Source: Entoloma clypeatum (lineage: Eukaryota > Basidiomycota > Agaricomycetes > Agaricales > Entolomataceae). Taken from it: DNA of 64,000 bases. The notes under the pieces are model-generated. The model did no database searches. It saw nothing but the letters and a program-made list of their open reading frames with translations, and was not told where the DNA came from. Positions 44,760 to 56,379 of this stretch are shown here, piece after piece. Each line of letters starts with the position of its first letter. The stretch's first letter is position 1. The translations under genes and the position numbers were made by a program. Where the stretch lies: contig OY751492.1 in assembly GCA_963565915.1 (NCBI GenBank), positions 930,001-994,000 of the forward strand, in the 5' to 3' direction.

Positions 44760-46325
44760 CTAAGATTGTAGTTTCATCATTCTCGGCATCTTCCTCAGAC
44801 ACCTTCCTAACCCTTCGGAGTTCTTCTTCGGCTTGCGGCAGTTGCGCGCGATATGGCCTTCTTGGTCACAGTTGAAACACTTGCGACCATCTTTCTCCTT
44901 TGGAGCGCTACAGTCTTTAGCCAGATGACCAAAGCGTTGACAGTTGTAGCAACGGGCGACTCCTGCTTTGTCAATCTCCATGGCCTTGCCCTGACCACCA
45001 TAAGTGGTACCCGATCCGGTGTGCATGTCGCCGCCACCTCGGATGACCAGTGCATGTCCTTCCATCTGTCGTCCCTTGTTTCGGATCTCCTTTGCATAAT
45101 CGGTGTACGTCTTGCCATCGCTAGCCACTTGTTCAGAGATTCTGCGGTTGACGTTCTTCTCTAGGATGTATTTCCCAGTTTCTTTGCCAAGGTTTGACAG
45201 TTTCAAGAGTTCTTCAAATTCATCCAAGAATTCATCAACAGTGCGTTTCTCTTGTTTCAGGACTTCGAGTCTCGCTTTGGCAGCGACCGACTTGTTGGCG
45301 ATGGAGAATCGTGTGGCGATATCATCGGAAAAACCTAGCCAGGTGATGTTCTTGTTGTCAACGGCAAGAGCATCTAACTTGTTACTGGCCCAGTGTCTGC
45401 CGGACCCTTCCATCATGCGGGATAGCACCGCAAGAATCTTCTGATCGTCTGTGAGGCTCTTTTGGAACCTGATGTATAGTTTGGTGGCTTTCCACCACTC
45501 GTCAAAGGTGTATCTGTCCTTGAACATCCCAGGATCCTTGATGATCTTGGATGTACTGTATCCATTGTTTGTACAGCCGGAGCTTCTGCCATGTTTAGAG
45601 TCTGCGGAGGAGAAGAGGAGTCGGGTTGTTGGGATGAAGATGGGGTTCGGGATACAGGTAAGGATTGAAAATGAGTCCCTGTTCTAGGCGTCTGTTCGAT
45701 ATCTGACTGCGCGGAGTCAAAAGTAAATTCGTCAGGGGACTCGTCGGCGGAATCGGTGGCAAAACGTTCAGAGTATTTCCTCTGTACAGTAAATCTCTAA
45801 GGAATCTCTGTTCCTGCGCGTCTGTTGGTCTCGAGAAGGGGTCAAGTCTCTTGTTTCGTGCCCAGCGGTTGTACTCGGTTTGTTGTTCTTCGATGGTGAA
45901 GTGGGCGTAGATCTGCTGCTTCGAGTAAGACATGATGATGTGGCTCTGGGACGTCTCGAGGTGAGCGTCCTAATCAATCTTCTGATAACGGTTGTCTGGA
46001 CACCGATAAACTCTCTGATCTCTGTGATCCGACCTGTCTGAGGTCCTTCTTGAACGCGAAAGCTTTCGAGTTCGTTCTGTCGGGTGTTGTAACGCGCGAT
46101 CTGGTGTTGCCGAGCAAGATGGATGCTCTCTGCTATCTCGCCGTGGGGGCGATGCTCATCGTTGTCTAGTTCTTTGTCAAGCACCTGCTGTAGGATGCGA
46201 CGGATCTCCGATTCGATGTACTGCTGGATAAGCATAAAATCAATACTGTCTCGAGGACTTAGCTCCTCCTGTCGGGCTTCTGGCATGCTGAATGGGTTAC
46301 TGGTGAAGTCTTCAAAGAAGTGCAA
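44760..46325 (-). pseudogene. gag: Gypsy-2 gag
   Basis: The 3' part (45527-44760, 255 codons) is open: MFKDRYTFDEWWKATKLY to two CCHC knuckles (CYNCQRFGHLAKDC, CFNCDQEGHIARNC). Upstream frame pieces are MPEARQEELSPRDSIDF (from 46268), MSYSKQQIYAHFTIEEQQTE (from 45933) and an acidic FATDSADESPDEFTFDSAQS segment joining MAEAPAVQ. They are separated by frame changes near 45780 and 46000. This N-terminal region is the part largely deleted from Gypsy-1. Confidence 0.8.
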
Positions 46326-46388
46326 CGTCTTGACTCGTCTGGTAGTTGCTCTCTTCGCTCTGGGCGAACCTAACGAGATTTAGCAACT

Positions 46389-46758
46389 TGTTATGCTTAA
46401 CAAACTGTTCCAAGGTTTGGGCAGAGTATGCAGGAAGTGGAAAGGCGAAGAGCAAAGTGATTGCTAAATCTAAGAAATATAGCTATGGTACATGGGGTTT
46501 ATATAGTACTGGCTACGAGCGGTAGTGAGTGAGTCAGTAGCTGCGGAAGGCAGTGCGGATGAGTCAGTAACTGCGGAAAGGCAGTGCGAAGTGAGTCAGA
46601 CGACTGCAGACTGAGTAAATCCCTACTGCGGAGTGAGTATACTAAAGGGGAATGGTAGAGTAAAGGTAGATGAATAAGCGGTCCGATGAGTCAAAGAAAT
46701 AACGAAGGTACAATGCAAGGGAAAAGTGCGTAACATACAAACCGGTAAGTCCATAACA
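46389..46758 (-). repeat. Gypsy-2 5' LTR
   Basis: 370 bp, TGTTATGGAC...AAGCATAACA on the minus strand. The last ~100 bp (R-U5) match Gypsy-1; U3 does not. Confidence 0.9.
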
Positions 46759-46763
46759 GCAAA

Positions 46764-47051
46764 GAACCGATCGAAAGATCTAGGTTCTGAGTCTTACTTC
46801 TTCACACATGAACCTGGGAACGTCATTATGACAAGTACCTGTCATGAAGCGTCCCTAAGGGGATTAACTTAGTACACATCATGTGGAAACATTGATCGTA
46901 CCTCACACACTTCTGACAAAAAGGGTTTTTCCCACAAAACCGCTATTCCTAAAGGGAATATGTTATGAGGAATTATTTATTTGTTTTCTCTAAAAATCAA
47001 ATTCATAAAGAACATCACTGATTGGGAGAACTCCTTTTAGATTCATTAAAA
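46764..47051 (+). other. Copia-2 leader
   Basis: Non-coding continuation of the Copia-2 5' untranslated region between the Gypsy-2 target duplication and the gag ATG. Confidence 0.6.
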
Positions 47052-48212
47052 ATGTCTACCTCTCGCTCCGCCCTCGACTCCATTGCCATCTTCGACGGCA
47101 TCGACTACCCGAGTTGGGCCGAAAAAATGAAATCGTACCTTCTCCATCAAGGAGTCTGGCGCCTCGTATCCGGCGACATTGAGCGCCCCGACATCGCAGA
47201 CTTCACTGTCACGGTCTCCACCCCTGCCTCTGCCACCTTGACATCTGCAACCCAGCCTCCGGTCATCACCACCACCGTCGACCAGCCTGCCTTCCACAAA
47301 GAAAGAAAAACCTGGATTAGGGACGACGACATGGCCCTGTGTTCCATCCGCCTCAAAGTCTCCGAGGCTATCAGGAGGCACATCAAGGACGCCAAAACCT
47401 CGAAAGAAGCTTGGACATCGTTAAAAGACACATACTCGAAGATCTCCCCCGCCACCATATTCGGCGACTTCAAAGCCGCTGCCTCCTTCAAGCTATCGGG
47501 TCGTGACCCCGTACCGGAAATCGAGCGCCTTGGGTCACTCTTCGCTCGCCTCAGCGACGCGAAATTTGTCATGCCTGATCTCATGCAGGCTATGATCCTG
47601 GCAAGTGCTATTCCTGACACTTGGTTGTCCCTCTCCACCGCCCTCTTTCAGGTCTACGATGCCAACGACTTCACATGGCAGGCCGTCACCGACAGCATCG
47701 TCTCAGAGTACAGGCGCAAGTATGCGATAGGGTCTACTCAGGCGTCCAACGAGCAGGCCCGGACAATTTCCGGGACTAAGCGAAAGGGGCAAGACCCCAA
47801 ATGGGAAAAGCAGACAGCACCGAGTACCTCACGTAACAACACTGACGAGCAGACTAACTCGATCGACCCAAGTACCGCTTCTGAAAAGAAGAAGGGAAAA
47901 GGACGCTGGCGCAACCAGAAGAAGCGCGCCAACAACGCGGAGAACGAGTCCGACCACGCCGAGGAGATGGTTGAGTTCATCGCACCGGCCATTGAGCAAC
48001 CCCCTCGTTATCCTGCTCCCTGTCCCCTTCCTCCTCATCAACGTGCCCCTGCCTTCACCAGCGTAACGGGCCGCGGGAAAACTACGAGTACCGCGCAGCC
48101 TGAGTCGGAAAGAATGCAGTCACTCCTGCAACGCATGAACCCGCCTCCTTCTCAGTACACCGGGCTTCCCTCTGGAAAGCCGTCTGTGTGGAAAAAGAAC
48201 GAGAGGGTGTGA
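47052..48212 (+). pseudogene. gag: Copia-2 gag
   Basis: I choose ATG 47052 (MSTSRSALDSIAIFDGIDYP) because the open frame upstream of it lacks an ATG. Copia gag features are SWAEKMKSYLLHQGVWRLVS, KDAKTSKEAWTSLKDTYSKI and a basic tail (KKKGKGRWRNQKKRANN). No zinc knuckle is seen. The frame stops at TGA 48210-48212 but continues in phase with RLAREIGAQP into the protease, so the TGA is most simply a mutated Arg codon in a single gag-pol frame. Confidence 0.8.
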
Positions 48213-48797
48213 AGACTCGCCCGAGAAATCGGTGCCCAACCCTCTGGGTCAAATCTTCGCATCTTAGATACCATCATTCCTGACATCGACGAAAGGCTGG
48301 CTAAACAGCGTCGCGTTGCCCCGTCGATAGAAAAATTGCTGAAGATGATGGACATCGACCAGGAACGGATGGGGCCGGATGTGTTTGAGGACGAGATAGA
48401 ACTTGACGGTCCGTCGAAACCCTTTCTTAAACCTTACCAATTGCGGAAAGCTAACAATACCTCTCAACAGACGTATGATATAATAGCCAGTACCAGTACA
48501 GAATGCGTAGATCACTTTAGCAGTGATTTACATAAAAAATATATTAAACATTTTGCTTCTTGTACACATTGTAAGGAAAAAGAACGTGCGCAATGGATAT
48601 TAGATTCCGGCGCCTCTTTACACTTCACCTATGAGTTTAAAGACTTCGCATATTATAGACCTCTCACGGTCAAGCGATTCGTCCAAACTGCAGCCAAAGG
48701 GAAGAAACTGGAATTTCTCGGAGTTGGGGCCGTTCCAGTACGGCACACCCTAAATGGGGAAGTTAAAACCCATCTTCTCAGATCGGTGTTCTACATC
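48213..48797 (+). pseudogene. pol: Copia-2 protease segment, cut by Gypsy-3
   Basis: In phase with gag: acidic linker, then HFASCTHCKEKERAQW and the retropepsin site ILDSGASLHF at about 48598-48627. The frame breaks at the Gypsy-3 insertion after SVFYI and resumes in phase at 54953 with MDTRLLSLGVFL. Confidence 0.85.
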
Positions 48798-49085
48798 TGT
48801 TATGATCGTATTTCCACTTTTCACTTTATCTTATCTTATCTCGATCTTATCTTATCTACATCATATCGCACATGAGGACATCTCATTATTATCACGCAGC
48901 ATGACGCTGCCACAACGCAGCCTCATGGAATTTACATATATAAGTAGAGTACTTTCACTTGTATTCGATAGCTTGTTCTCTTGAGATTCCCGCTGGGTCT
49001 CTGGGCAATTCAGTTCACTTCACATTTCCCACTTCGTTCTTAAGTTTGGGCTCGCGACGTCGTTTGACTTAGTGTCGCCTCAACA
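48798..49085 (+). repeat. Gypsy-3 5' LTR
   Basis: TGTTATGATCG...GCCTCAACA, with CTTATCTTATC repeats and a TATA region ACATATATAAGTAG. It differs from the 3' LTR by TAGTGTCG versus TAGCGTCG, a CpG transition. Confidence 0.95.
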
Positions 49086-49642
49086 GAAGAACAAGCTCTT
49101 ATCATCATCGCCCGCCCAAACACACACACTTCCCACATCACCATCACTATCCCCGCCGTTTCGTGCTTTTGCGTTAAAAGTCACACCTCGCCACTACACG
49201 CGGACCCTAGCGTTAAGGGGGACCTCCCGGACTTCAGGGATAAGAAGAGAAACGCTTGGTGCACCCACTATAACTAGCGTTGCCGTTCGAGACACACAGG
49301 GAAACGTTGAGCCCGTCCCGTGTCGAGGTGACCAAAGGCCGACGCAACTGACCTTCGGGAAAGCTGCTGGCGCGTGTGGCGACTTGGAAAAGAAGGTCGC
49401 GCACGTTTAGTTCTCAAAAGGTGTTCCAACCCCCGATCTTTTCCCGGATTCAACAGAACCAGCGCGCGTAGGGGTGTTGACCGCGTGGTTTTCATTTTTC
49501 CCAGATCTTCCTTCATTCGGGCATTTCGGCTGCCTGGGTAAACAGATCGTTCTTTGGGTTTTTCTTTTTTTAGGTTTTCTTTTTCGCTTAAGTAGCAGAA
49601 CAGGGTCGCGCGCCCGCTACAAAGCACTATTGCTCACACAAC
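49086..49642 (+). other. Gypsy-3 5' leader
   Basis: 557 bp between LTR and gag ATG. Open frames here lack protein-like composition. I could not identify the primer binding site with confidence. Confidence 0.5.
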
Positions 49643-50731
49643 ATGGCCGACAACAACGACGACGAGTTCGACAATCCCCTTCCCAATCCCCCTCTCCCTC
49701 CTCCCGCTCATAATCCCGCCGCCCCGCGTCCCAATGGAAGACGATTAGAAATCGCTGCAGACCCCGGCAGGTACAATGGGGCCAAGGCAACGTTCGGAGT
49801 ATGGTGGACAAAGATGCTGGCATGGATCAGGGTCAACCGGGACCTGTTCCAGGGACAGGAAGAAATTTGCATTGCAGTATGGTCTCGCCTGGAAGGCGCT
49901 ACCGCCGGCACCTATGGGGAAACACGCTTGAGGCAGTGCATGGAATCAGAACATTGGCCCACGTTCCAGCAATTAATGAGAGAGGTGACATCAAGATTCC
50001 AATCAGCAACAGAAATAGAATGGGCACGTGCCAAGATCGAAACCTTTAAACAAGGAAACATGCGGGTGGACGATTTTATTACACAATTTGGAACGTTGGT
50101 CATCAAAGGCCAAATTGAGGAAATGCATGGGATATCTCTGCTAGAAAGGAACACCAAGGATTCGATCATACAACAAATGTTCCAGCAGGGAAGACGACAG
50201 ACCACCGTGCAAGACACGAGTGAGGAAATTTTAGCAATCGGAAGAGCAGAGGAAACTTACGCGGCAAGACCGGGCATGAGGACCGGCAACAACTTTGGAC
50301 AGCAGAGAACCGGTTGGGGCAATCGGCCCGCAAACCAGCAGAATCAGCAGCGACCATTCGGACAACAACAGTACGGGGGGTACCGAGCCCCGCAGCAAAA
50401 CGGACAGCAAGGTCAGGGACGCCGAGATCCCAATGCTATGGAGGTCGATAGAAACCAGCGCCGAGCGCCTGGTAATTGTTACAACTGCGGAGGACAGGGG
50501 CATTTCGCCCGGGAATGCAGACGGCCACAACGCAGGGTGCGAGCGGCTGTGATTGAACAAATCGACGAACATGAGGAAGAAGAAATCTTACGACAAATCA
50601 CGGCAAGGCGTCAAGCACGACAAGCCGCAAACGGACCAAGGGGTGTGATTGGCGCGCCTGCGCCGAATCCCAATGGTCAGAACAATGGACAAGCTGCTGG
50701 GCAGCAGGGTTTTGTGAACGTCAACCAGTAA
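49643..50731 (+). CDS. gag: Gypsy-3 Gag
   Basis: A 362-residue protein from ATG 49643 to TAA 50729-50731. Residues 1-35 are acidic then Pro-rich; 40-210 are the capsid-like helical domain (FGVWWTKMLAWIRVNRDLFQ; WPTFQQLMREVTSRF; VDDFITQFGTLVIKGQIEE); 215-265 are Gln/Gly/Asn-rich; 279-292 form one CCHC zinc knuckle (CYNCGGQGHFAREC) expected to bind the RNA genome; the end is Gln/Asn-rich. The last 175 bp overlap the pol frame, open from 50557, and GGGTTTT at 50707-50713 is in the right phase for -1 slippage. Role: particle assembly and packaging. Confidence 0.92.
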   Translation: MADNNDDEFDNPLPNPPLPPPAHNPAAPRPNGRRLEIAADPGRYNGAKATFGVWWTKMLAWIRVNRDLFQGQEEICIAVWSRLEGATAGTYGETRLRQCMESEHWPTFQQLMREVTSRFQSATEIEWARAKIETFKQGNMRVDDFITQFGTLVIKGQIEEMHGISLLERNTKDSIIQQMFQQGRRQTTVQDTSEEILAIGRAEETYAARPGMRTGNNFGQQRTGWGNRPANQQNQQRPFGQQQYGGYRAPQQNGQQGQGRRDPNAMEVDRNQRRAPGNCYNCGGQGHFARECRRPQRRVRAAVIEQIDEHEEEEILRQITARRQARQAANGPRGVIGAPAPNPNGQNNGQAAGQQGFVNVNQ

Positions 50732-53700
50732 ATCCCCCGCTGGCTCTGACAAATCGATATGAATGTTTGCCTATAGACTCTTACGTACATAAGGACATTG
50801 TAAAATCTTGGTTTCAGAAACTTACGGATGCTGCAGTTACGTACAATAAAATACTATTAGATAAACCTAGTAGGAAAGAAAAACCAAAAAAAGATGAATC
50901 GGACTTAGATACACTTGTAAACTATATCATTGGGGAGCCCTCAGAAACGAGGCTTGGTTCGTCCCCTACGGATGAATGCTTAATTCCCTGTTGCAAAGAA
51001 TCAGATAACTTAACTAGGCAAACGGACTCTATGGGGGAACCATCTTTTATTCGATCCGCTTCTTTGGAAAAGGAGCTTATGATGAAAATCACGCTGGAAA
51101 CGTTGCAGGACAAACGCACATTCGATGTTGAAGCATTATTAGACTCAGGGGCGACAGGGATGTTCATAGATCTGGACTTCGCCAAAAGGAACAACATTAA
51201 ATTAAGGGAACTACCTTTCCCCATTCGGGTCTACAACGTTGATGGCACGCTTAACCAAGGAGGTTCGATCACGCATGAAGCAGTCATGGCTATGCGGTAT
51301 AAAGGACATGTGGAGATAGCCGTGTTTGAGGCATGCAACCTAGGGAAAGCTAAAATTATTGTTGGACATACCTGGCTGAAACGCCATAATCCAGAAATCG
51401 ATTGGGAAAAGGCGGAAATTAAACTATCAAGATGTCCAGAAGAATGTGGCATGCGTCGAACACGTTATTTAAATAAAACTGCAAGAACCAGATGGGGCGG
51501 AAGAATGGAAGAAGTAGTAGAAGGAAATGAGGAAGAAATGGAGGAGGAAGTAATCCACACGCTCAGGGCAGCTAAAGGAGAACCCTCAGATGAAGTACCG
51601 GCAGAACAGGTTGTCCCCCGGAAATATCACAAATATCTATCAGTCTTTGAAAAGAAAGCATCGGAGAGATTACCAGTCAGGAAACCATGGGACCACGCTA
51701 TAGACTTAAAACCGGATTTCGTACCAAAGAAGGCCAAAGTCTATCCCCTGTCACCAGATGAAAGGAGAGAAGTATCCGAATTTGTAAACGATCAATTACG
51801 CAAAGGATATATTCGACCTACCAAGTCACCACAAACCTCGCCAGTATTCTTTATACCCAAAAAAGACGGAAAGAAACGAATGGTACAGGATTACCGACAC
51901 ATTAACGGCTGGACCGTTCGCAATAATTATCCACTCCCGTTAATTCCGGAATTGATCGATAAATTAAAGGGAAAGAAAAGGTTTACCAAAATGGACCTCA
52001 GATGGGGGTATAACAATGTACGCATCAAAGAAGGAGACGAGTGGAAAGCGGCATTCACAACCCCAGACGGAGCTTTCGAACCAACAGTCATGTTCTTCGG
52101 ATTAAATAATTCCCCAAGCACGTTTCAAACCATGATGAACGACATATTTAGAGACTTGATTGATCAAGGAGACGTAGTTATCTATATCGATGATATATTG
52201 GTAGCAACTGAAGGAGAAAAAGGACACAGTGAAATCGTGGAGGAAATTCTAAAAAGATTACGAGAAAACGACTTATTCTTAAAACCAGGAAAATGTTTCT
52301 TTGACCGAGACGAAATAGAGTTCTTAGGGTTAATTATTGGGAAAGACGGAATTCGAATGGATCCTTCAAAAGTAGACGCCATCAAACAATGGCCGAAACC
52401 AACAAAAGTCAAAGAAATTCAGTCGTTTCTAGGATTGGCCAATTTCTATCGAAGATTTGTCAAAGACTTCTCTAAAGTGGCAGGGCCCTTACATAAATTA
52501 ACAAGGAAAGAAACAATCTGGAATTGGAAAGAGGAACAGGAGGAAGCGTTTGATATGCTAAAGAAATTATTTACGGAAGCACCTATATTAGTATCTCCCG
52601 ATCCGGATCGGAAGTTGAGAGTAGAATCAGACGCATCGGACTTTGCTACAGGAGCAATTCTATCTATGGAATGCGAGGATGAGAAATGGAGGCCATGTGC
52701 CTTTCTATCTAAAGGATTAAATGATGTGGAACGAAATTACGACGTACACGATAAAGAAATGCTGGGCATAATTCGAGCGCTGGAAGCATGGAGACACCAC
52801 CTTGAAGGAGCCAAACATGAGGTCGAGATCTGGACCGATCATAAAAACCTCGAGTACTTCATGCAGGGACGAAAGCTTAATCGCAGACAAGCACGCTGGG
52901 CGTTGTATCTAACACGCTTCAACTTTAAATTAATACACAAAGCTGGCACCTCAATGGGAAAGGCGGACGCTCTTTCGAGAAGGGTCGATCATAGAAAGGG
53001 GGTGGAAAATGACAACGAAGACGTAACATTATTAAAACCGGAATACTTCCACTTGCGAGCAATGGATCGAGGTCACATACTTATTGATGGAGAAGAAAGT
53101 AAACTATTAAAACGCATCAGGGATGCCAAGGAATTTGACGAACAAGTGTTGAAAGCAGTAGAAGAGTTAAAGAAAACAAATACCAAAACATTACGCGCAG
53201 ACGAATGGCATGAAGAGCAGGGACTCTGGTTACATAGAGGAAAGGTTTATGTTCCGAAAAGTCAGGAACTCAGGGAGGAAATAATTAAATTACACCACGA
53301 CAACCCAGTTGCAGGACACCCAGGGCAGTGGAAGACCCTGGAATTGGTTACACATAATTATTGGTGGCCTAGTATTACAAACATGGTCAAAGCATACGTC
53401 GAGGGCTGCGACAGATGTCAACGATCAAAAAACGTGCCTCAACCGCTAGCTGGTAAATTAAAAGCAAACACGGAACATGCAGGACCATGGAAACATGTTA
53501 CAGCAGATTTTATTGTAGGACTCCCAGAAGCTCAGGGGTACAACGCAGTATTAGTTGTGGCTTGCAGATCAACAAAGCAATCACACTTTATCAAAACACG
53601 CGATGAAGTCTCAGCAGAAGGATTAGCTAAACTATATCGGGACGAAGTCTGGAAACTTCATGGACTGCCAGAATCGTTAACGTCAGATCGAGGACCACAA

Positions 53701-54648
53701 TTTGCGGCAATATTTATGAAGGAACTAAATAAAATATTGGGGATCACAACTAAATTATCAACGGCGTATCATCCGCAAACAGACGGACAGACGGAGCGCA
53801 TCAACCAGGAGTTGGAACAATATCTAAGATCATTTATTTCCCATCGGCAAACAGATTGGCCCGAATGGATGGCAACCGCGGAATTCGCCTATAATAATAA
53901 AATTCACACGGCAACTCAGTTCTCGCCGTTCTATGTAAATTATGGGTTTAACCCTAGGATGGGCGTAGAACCTCGGAGGGCAGAAAAGTCAGAACCGGCA
54001 AAAGAATTCGCAGAGCGAATGAAGAAGATTCATGAGGAGGCGGAAGCGGCGCTAGTAAAAGCACGAGAAGAGATGGAACGGTATGCGAACCTGAAAAGGG
54101 GTGATGCACCAGTTTACAAAGTTGGCGACAAAGTTTGGTTATCGACTAAAGACCTGAAGTTGAACCGACCCTTAAAGAAACTTGCCGAACGATGGATTGG
54201 ACCCTATACCATAACCAAAATCATTTCGTCACACGCCGTAGAACTTAAATTACCGAAAACCTGGAAAATCCACCCGGTCATCAATATATCACGAGTCCGA
54301 TTATTTAAGGAACCACTATTTATGTCACAAAGGGTGCAGGCACCAAACCCGATAGTTATCAATGGCGAAGAGGAGTACGATGTCGCAAAAGTTATTGACT
54401 CAAGGTTGAAGAGAGGAAAGCTGGAATATTTAGTACAATGGGAGGGTCTGACTCAGGACCACAACACGTGGGAACCCGAGGATCACCTAGAACATGCCAA
54501 GGAAGCGGTGGAGGACTTCTTTAAATTAAACCCGAATGCACCTCGGCGCTTACGCGCAAACATCTTTGAAGGATTGGAATTTAAACCATATGAAAATTTC
54601 ACGAACACCCCGGACGACATCATATCTCGCCTGGAAGTCGAGATCTAG
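50557..54648 (+). CDS. pol: Gypsy-3 Pol: protease, RT, RNase H, integrase, chromodomain
   Basis: The pol frame is open from 50557 and has no suitable ATG near its start, so it is probably made as a Gag-Pol fusion by -1 frameshifting at 50707-50713. Residues are counted from codon 50767. Protease LLDSGATGMF at 125; RT about 360-520 with YIDDILV at 473; RNase H with ESDASDFATGAIL near 620 and WTDHKNLEYF; integrase zinc finger (HHDNPVAGHPGQW ... CDRCQRSK, 843-888), then core D (TADFIVGLP, ~912), D (SDRGPQF, ~974) and E (GQTERINQEL, ~1012); a GPY-like fold (RWIGPYTITK); and a chromodomain (VAKVIDSRLKRGKLEYLVQW, EPEDHLEHAKEAVEDFF) near 1200-1260, thought to steer insertion to methylated-histone chromatin. 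No stop or frameshift is present. Confidence 0.93.
50707..50713 (+). promoter_or_regulatory. Candidate -1 ribosomal frameshift site GGGTTTT
   Basis: In the gag phase this reads CAG GGT TTT GTG, so the heptamer is G GGT TTT, a canonical X XXY YYZ slippery site 16 nt before the gag stop. Slipping back one base enters the open pol frame (..CERQPVNPPLALTNRYE). No strong pseudoknot is obvious; a short CCAG/CTGG stem lies just downstream. Confidence 0.6.
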
Positions 54649-54659
54649 AAAGGGGGTAA

Positions 54660-54947
54660 TGTTATGATCGTATTTCCACTTTTCACTTTATCTTATCTTA
54701 TCTCGATCTTATCTTATCTACATCATATCGCACATGAGGACATCTCATTATTATCACGCAGCATGACGCTGCCACAACGCAGCCTCATGGAATTTACATA
54801 TATAAGTAGAGTACTTTCACTTGTATTCGATAGCTTGTTCTCTTGAGATTCCCGCTGGGTCTCTGGGCAATTCAGTTCACTTCACATTTCCCACTTCGTT
54901 CTTAAGTTTGGGCTCGCGACGTCGTTTGACTTAGCGTCGCCTCAACA
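54660..54947 (+). repeat. Gypsy-3 3' LTR
   Basis: 288 bp, identical to the 5' LTR except for one C/T. Followed by ACATC. Confidence 0.95.
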
Positions 54948-56347
54948 ACATCCTGGACATGGACACACGCCTATTGTCCCTAGGCGTCTTCCTTAACCAT
55001 GGTTACAAAGTAGACGGGACTTGTGGAGAAATTAACATCTCCAAAGGGCTGAGCAAAATCCAGTTTTCGCCCCACATCCTTGGTCAAACCATTTACTGGT
55101 TAGACACTGAAATACGCTATGACCAGATCCATGCGATCTCGAGCAAAATCACTGTCGAAACATGGCACAAGCGTCTTGGTCACCCAAATGATCAAGCACT
55201 CCGAAAGATTCCCACCAGTACCAAAGGGGTACCTGAAACACTAGTATGTGAGAAATCACAGGAAAGTTGCACAGGCTGCCTTAAAGGGAAAATGCCTAAT
55301 CAGTCGTATCCCAATTCGATAACAAGGGCAACAAAAACCTTTGATCTGATCCATTCTGATCTCAAACAGATATCCACGGCATCATACCACAAATATAAAT
55401 ATTTCCTTACGTTTCTGGACGATTTTTCATCCCACGTCTGGGTCGTCTTGCTTAGAAAGAAGTCTGATGCCGTCACGGCACTGAGACAATTTCTTGCGAT
55501 GATCCAGAATCAGTTCGCTGCTACCCCTAAAAAGTGGCGAGTTGATGGAGGTGGAGAGTTCGACAAATACAAGGATGTACTTGCCGGTCATGGAATTTTG
55601 ATCGACATCACGCTCCCATATCAGCATCAGCAGAATGGTAGAGCAGAAAGGATCAATCGAACTCTATGGGAAAAATCTCAGGCCTTGCGCTTTGACGCGT
55701 GTTTACCACCTATGTGGTGGGAATTCTGTTTGGAACATGCAGTGTTCCTCTACAACAGAACCCCCATGCAGTGTCTTGAATGGAAAACCCCTTACTTCAG
55801 GGTGACTAATGAGATCCCTGACATGTCAAGTGTCAGAGTATTTGGATGCCAGGCATATGTATATATCCCAAAAGAGAAACGGAAAAACTCCCTGGAATCC
55901 AGATCGCGATTGATGATTTATCTCGGATCGAAACCAGGAGTCAAAGGATACCGTTTCATGGATCCTGAAACCAATACGATCTTCATGGGTGGGAAAGCGA
56001 TCTTTGATGAGAGCAAGTACCCTAGATGCCACATCAACCCTTTGCCAGAAAACCATCCAGAAATGGAAAACCCAGAACCGGCTGATGAGTTTGAGGATCT
56101 CATCCCCGGAAATGATGACAATGACAGTCATAACAAAACACCTCACGACCCTGTTCCTACTGGACAGGATCACCCTGAATCAGACAACGATTTGCCACTT
56201 AGCGAGCCCGATGACGAGCCACGAGTACCCACTCCGGAACCCGAACAAGTACCAGATCGACCGATCAGGGAACGACGAGTTCGGAGAATGCCTGGTAGCA
56301 TCTACGGGGAAGACACCCCTGCTTCTGATCTTGAAAAAATGGATTGA
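54948..56347 (+). pseudogene. pol: Copia-2 integrase
   Basis: Continues the protease frame: SLGVFLNHGYKVDG, then the integrase zinc part (WHKRLGHPNDQALRKIP, ESCTGCLKGK), FDLIHSDLKQ, FLDDFSSHVWVVLL, VDGGGEFDKYKD and QQNGRAERINRTLWEKSQ for the D, D and E positions. A Pro/Asp-rich linker follows (SEPDDEPRVPTPEPEQVPDR). TGA at 56345-56347 follows ASDLEKMD. Apart from the ends this 463-codon piece is undamaged. Confidence 0.9.
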
Positions 56348-56379
56348 AGATGTAGATTAGGCGGTCAGTCGGCATGGAT

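Larger units (their letters stand above)
40565..46758 (-). mobile_element. Gypsy-2: defective chromovirus nested in the Copia-2 leader
   Basis: LTRs at 46389-46758 (5') and 40565-40933 (3') with a perfect target duplication GCAAA (40560-40564 and 46759-46763). Gene order and most of the sequence equal Gypsy-1, including three pol TGA codons and the integrase deletion. LTR U3 and ORF3 are from a different lineage. The two LTRs differ at about 11 positions plus one indel. Confidence 0.95.
48798..54947 (+). mobile_element. Gypsy-3: apparently complete, young chromovirus
   Basis: 288-bp LTRs (48798-49085 and 54660-54947) differ at one C/T position and are flanked by a perfect target duplication ACATC (48793-48797 and 54948-54952). 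Between them are an undamaged gag, an undamaged pol in the -1 frame, and a polypurine tract (AGAAAGGGGG) just before the 3' LTR. Its position inside Copia-2 and the LTR identity make it one of the youngest insertions here, and the only element in the window that could be autonomous. Confidence 0.95.

Noticed and set aside
24853..45164. Long open frames antisense to gag in Gypsy-1 and Gypsy-2 (for example near 23814-24125 and 44853-45164)
   Set aside because: They mirror the gag coding strand and carry no motif; shadows of the real frame.
49072..49713. Open frames in the Gypsy-3 leader
   Set aside because: They overlap the LTR edge or the gag start in other frames and lack protein-like composition.
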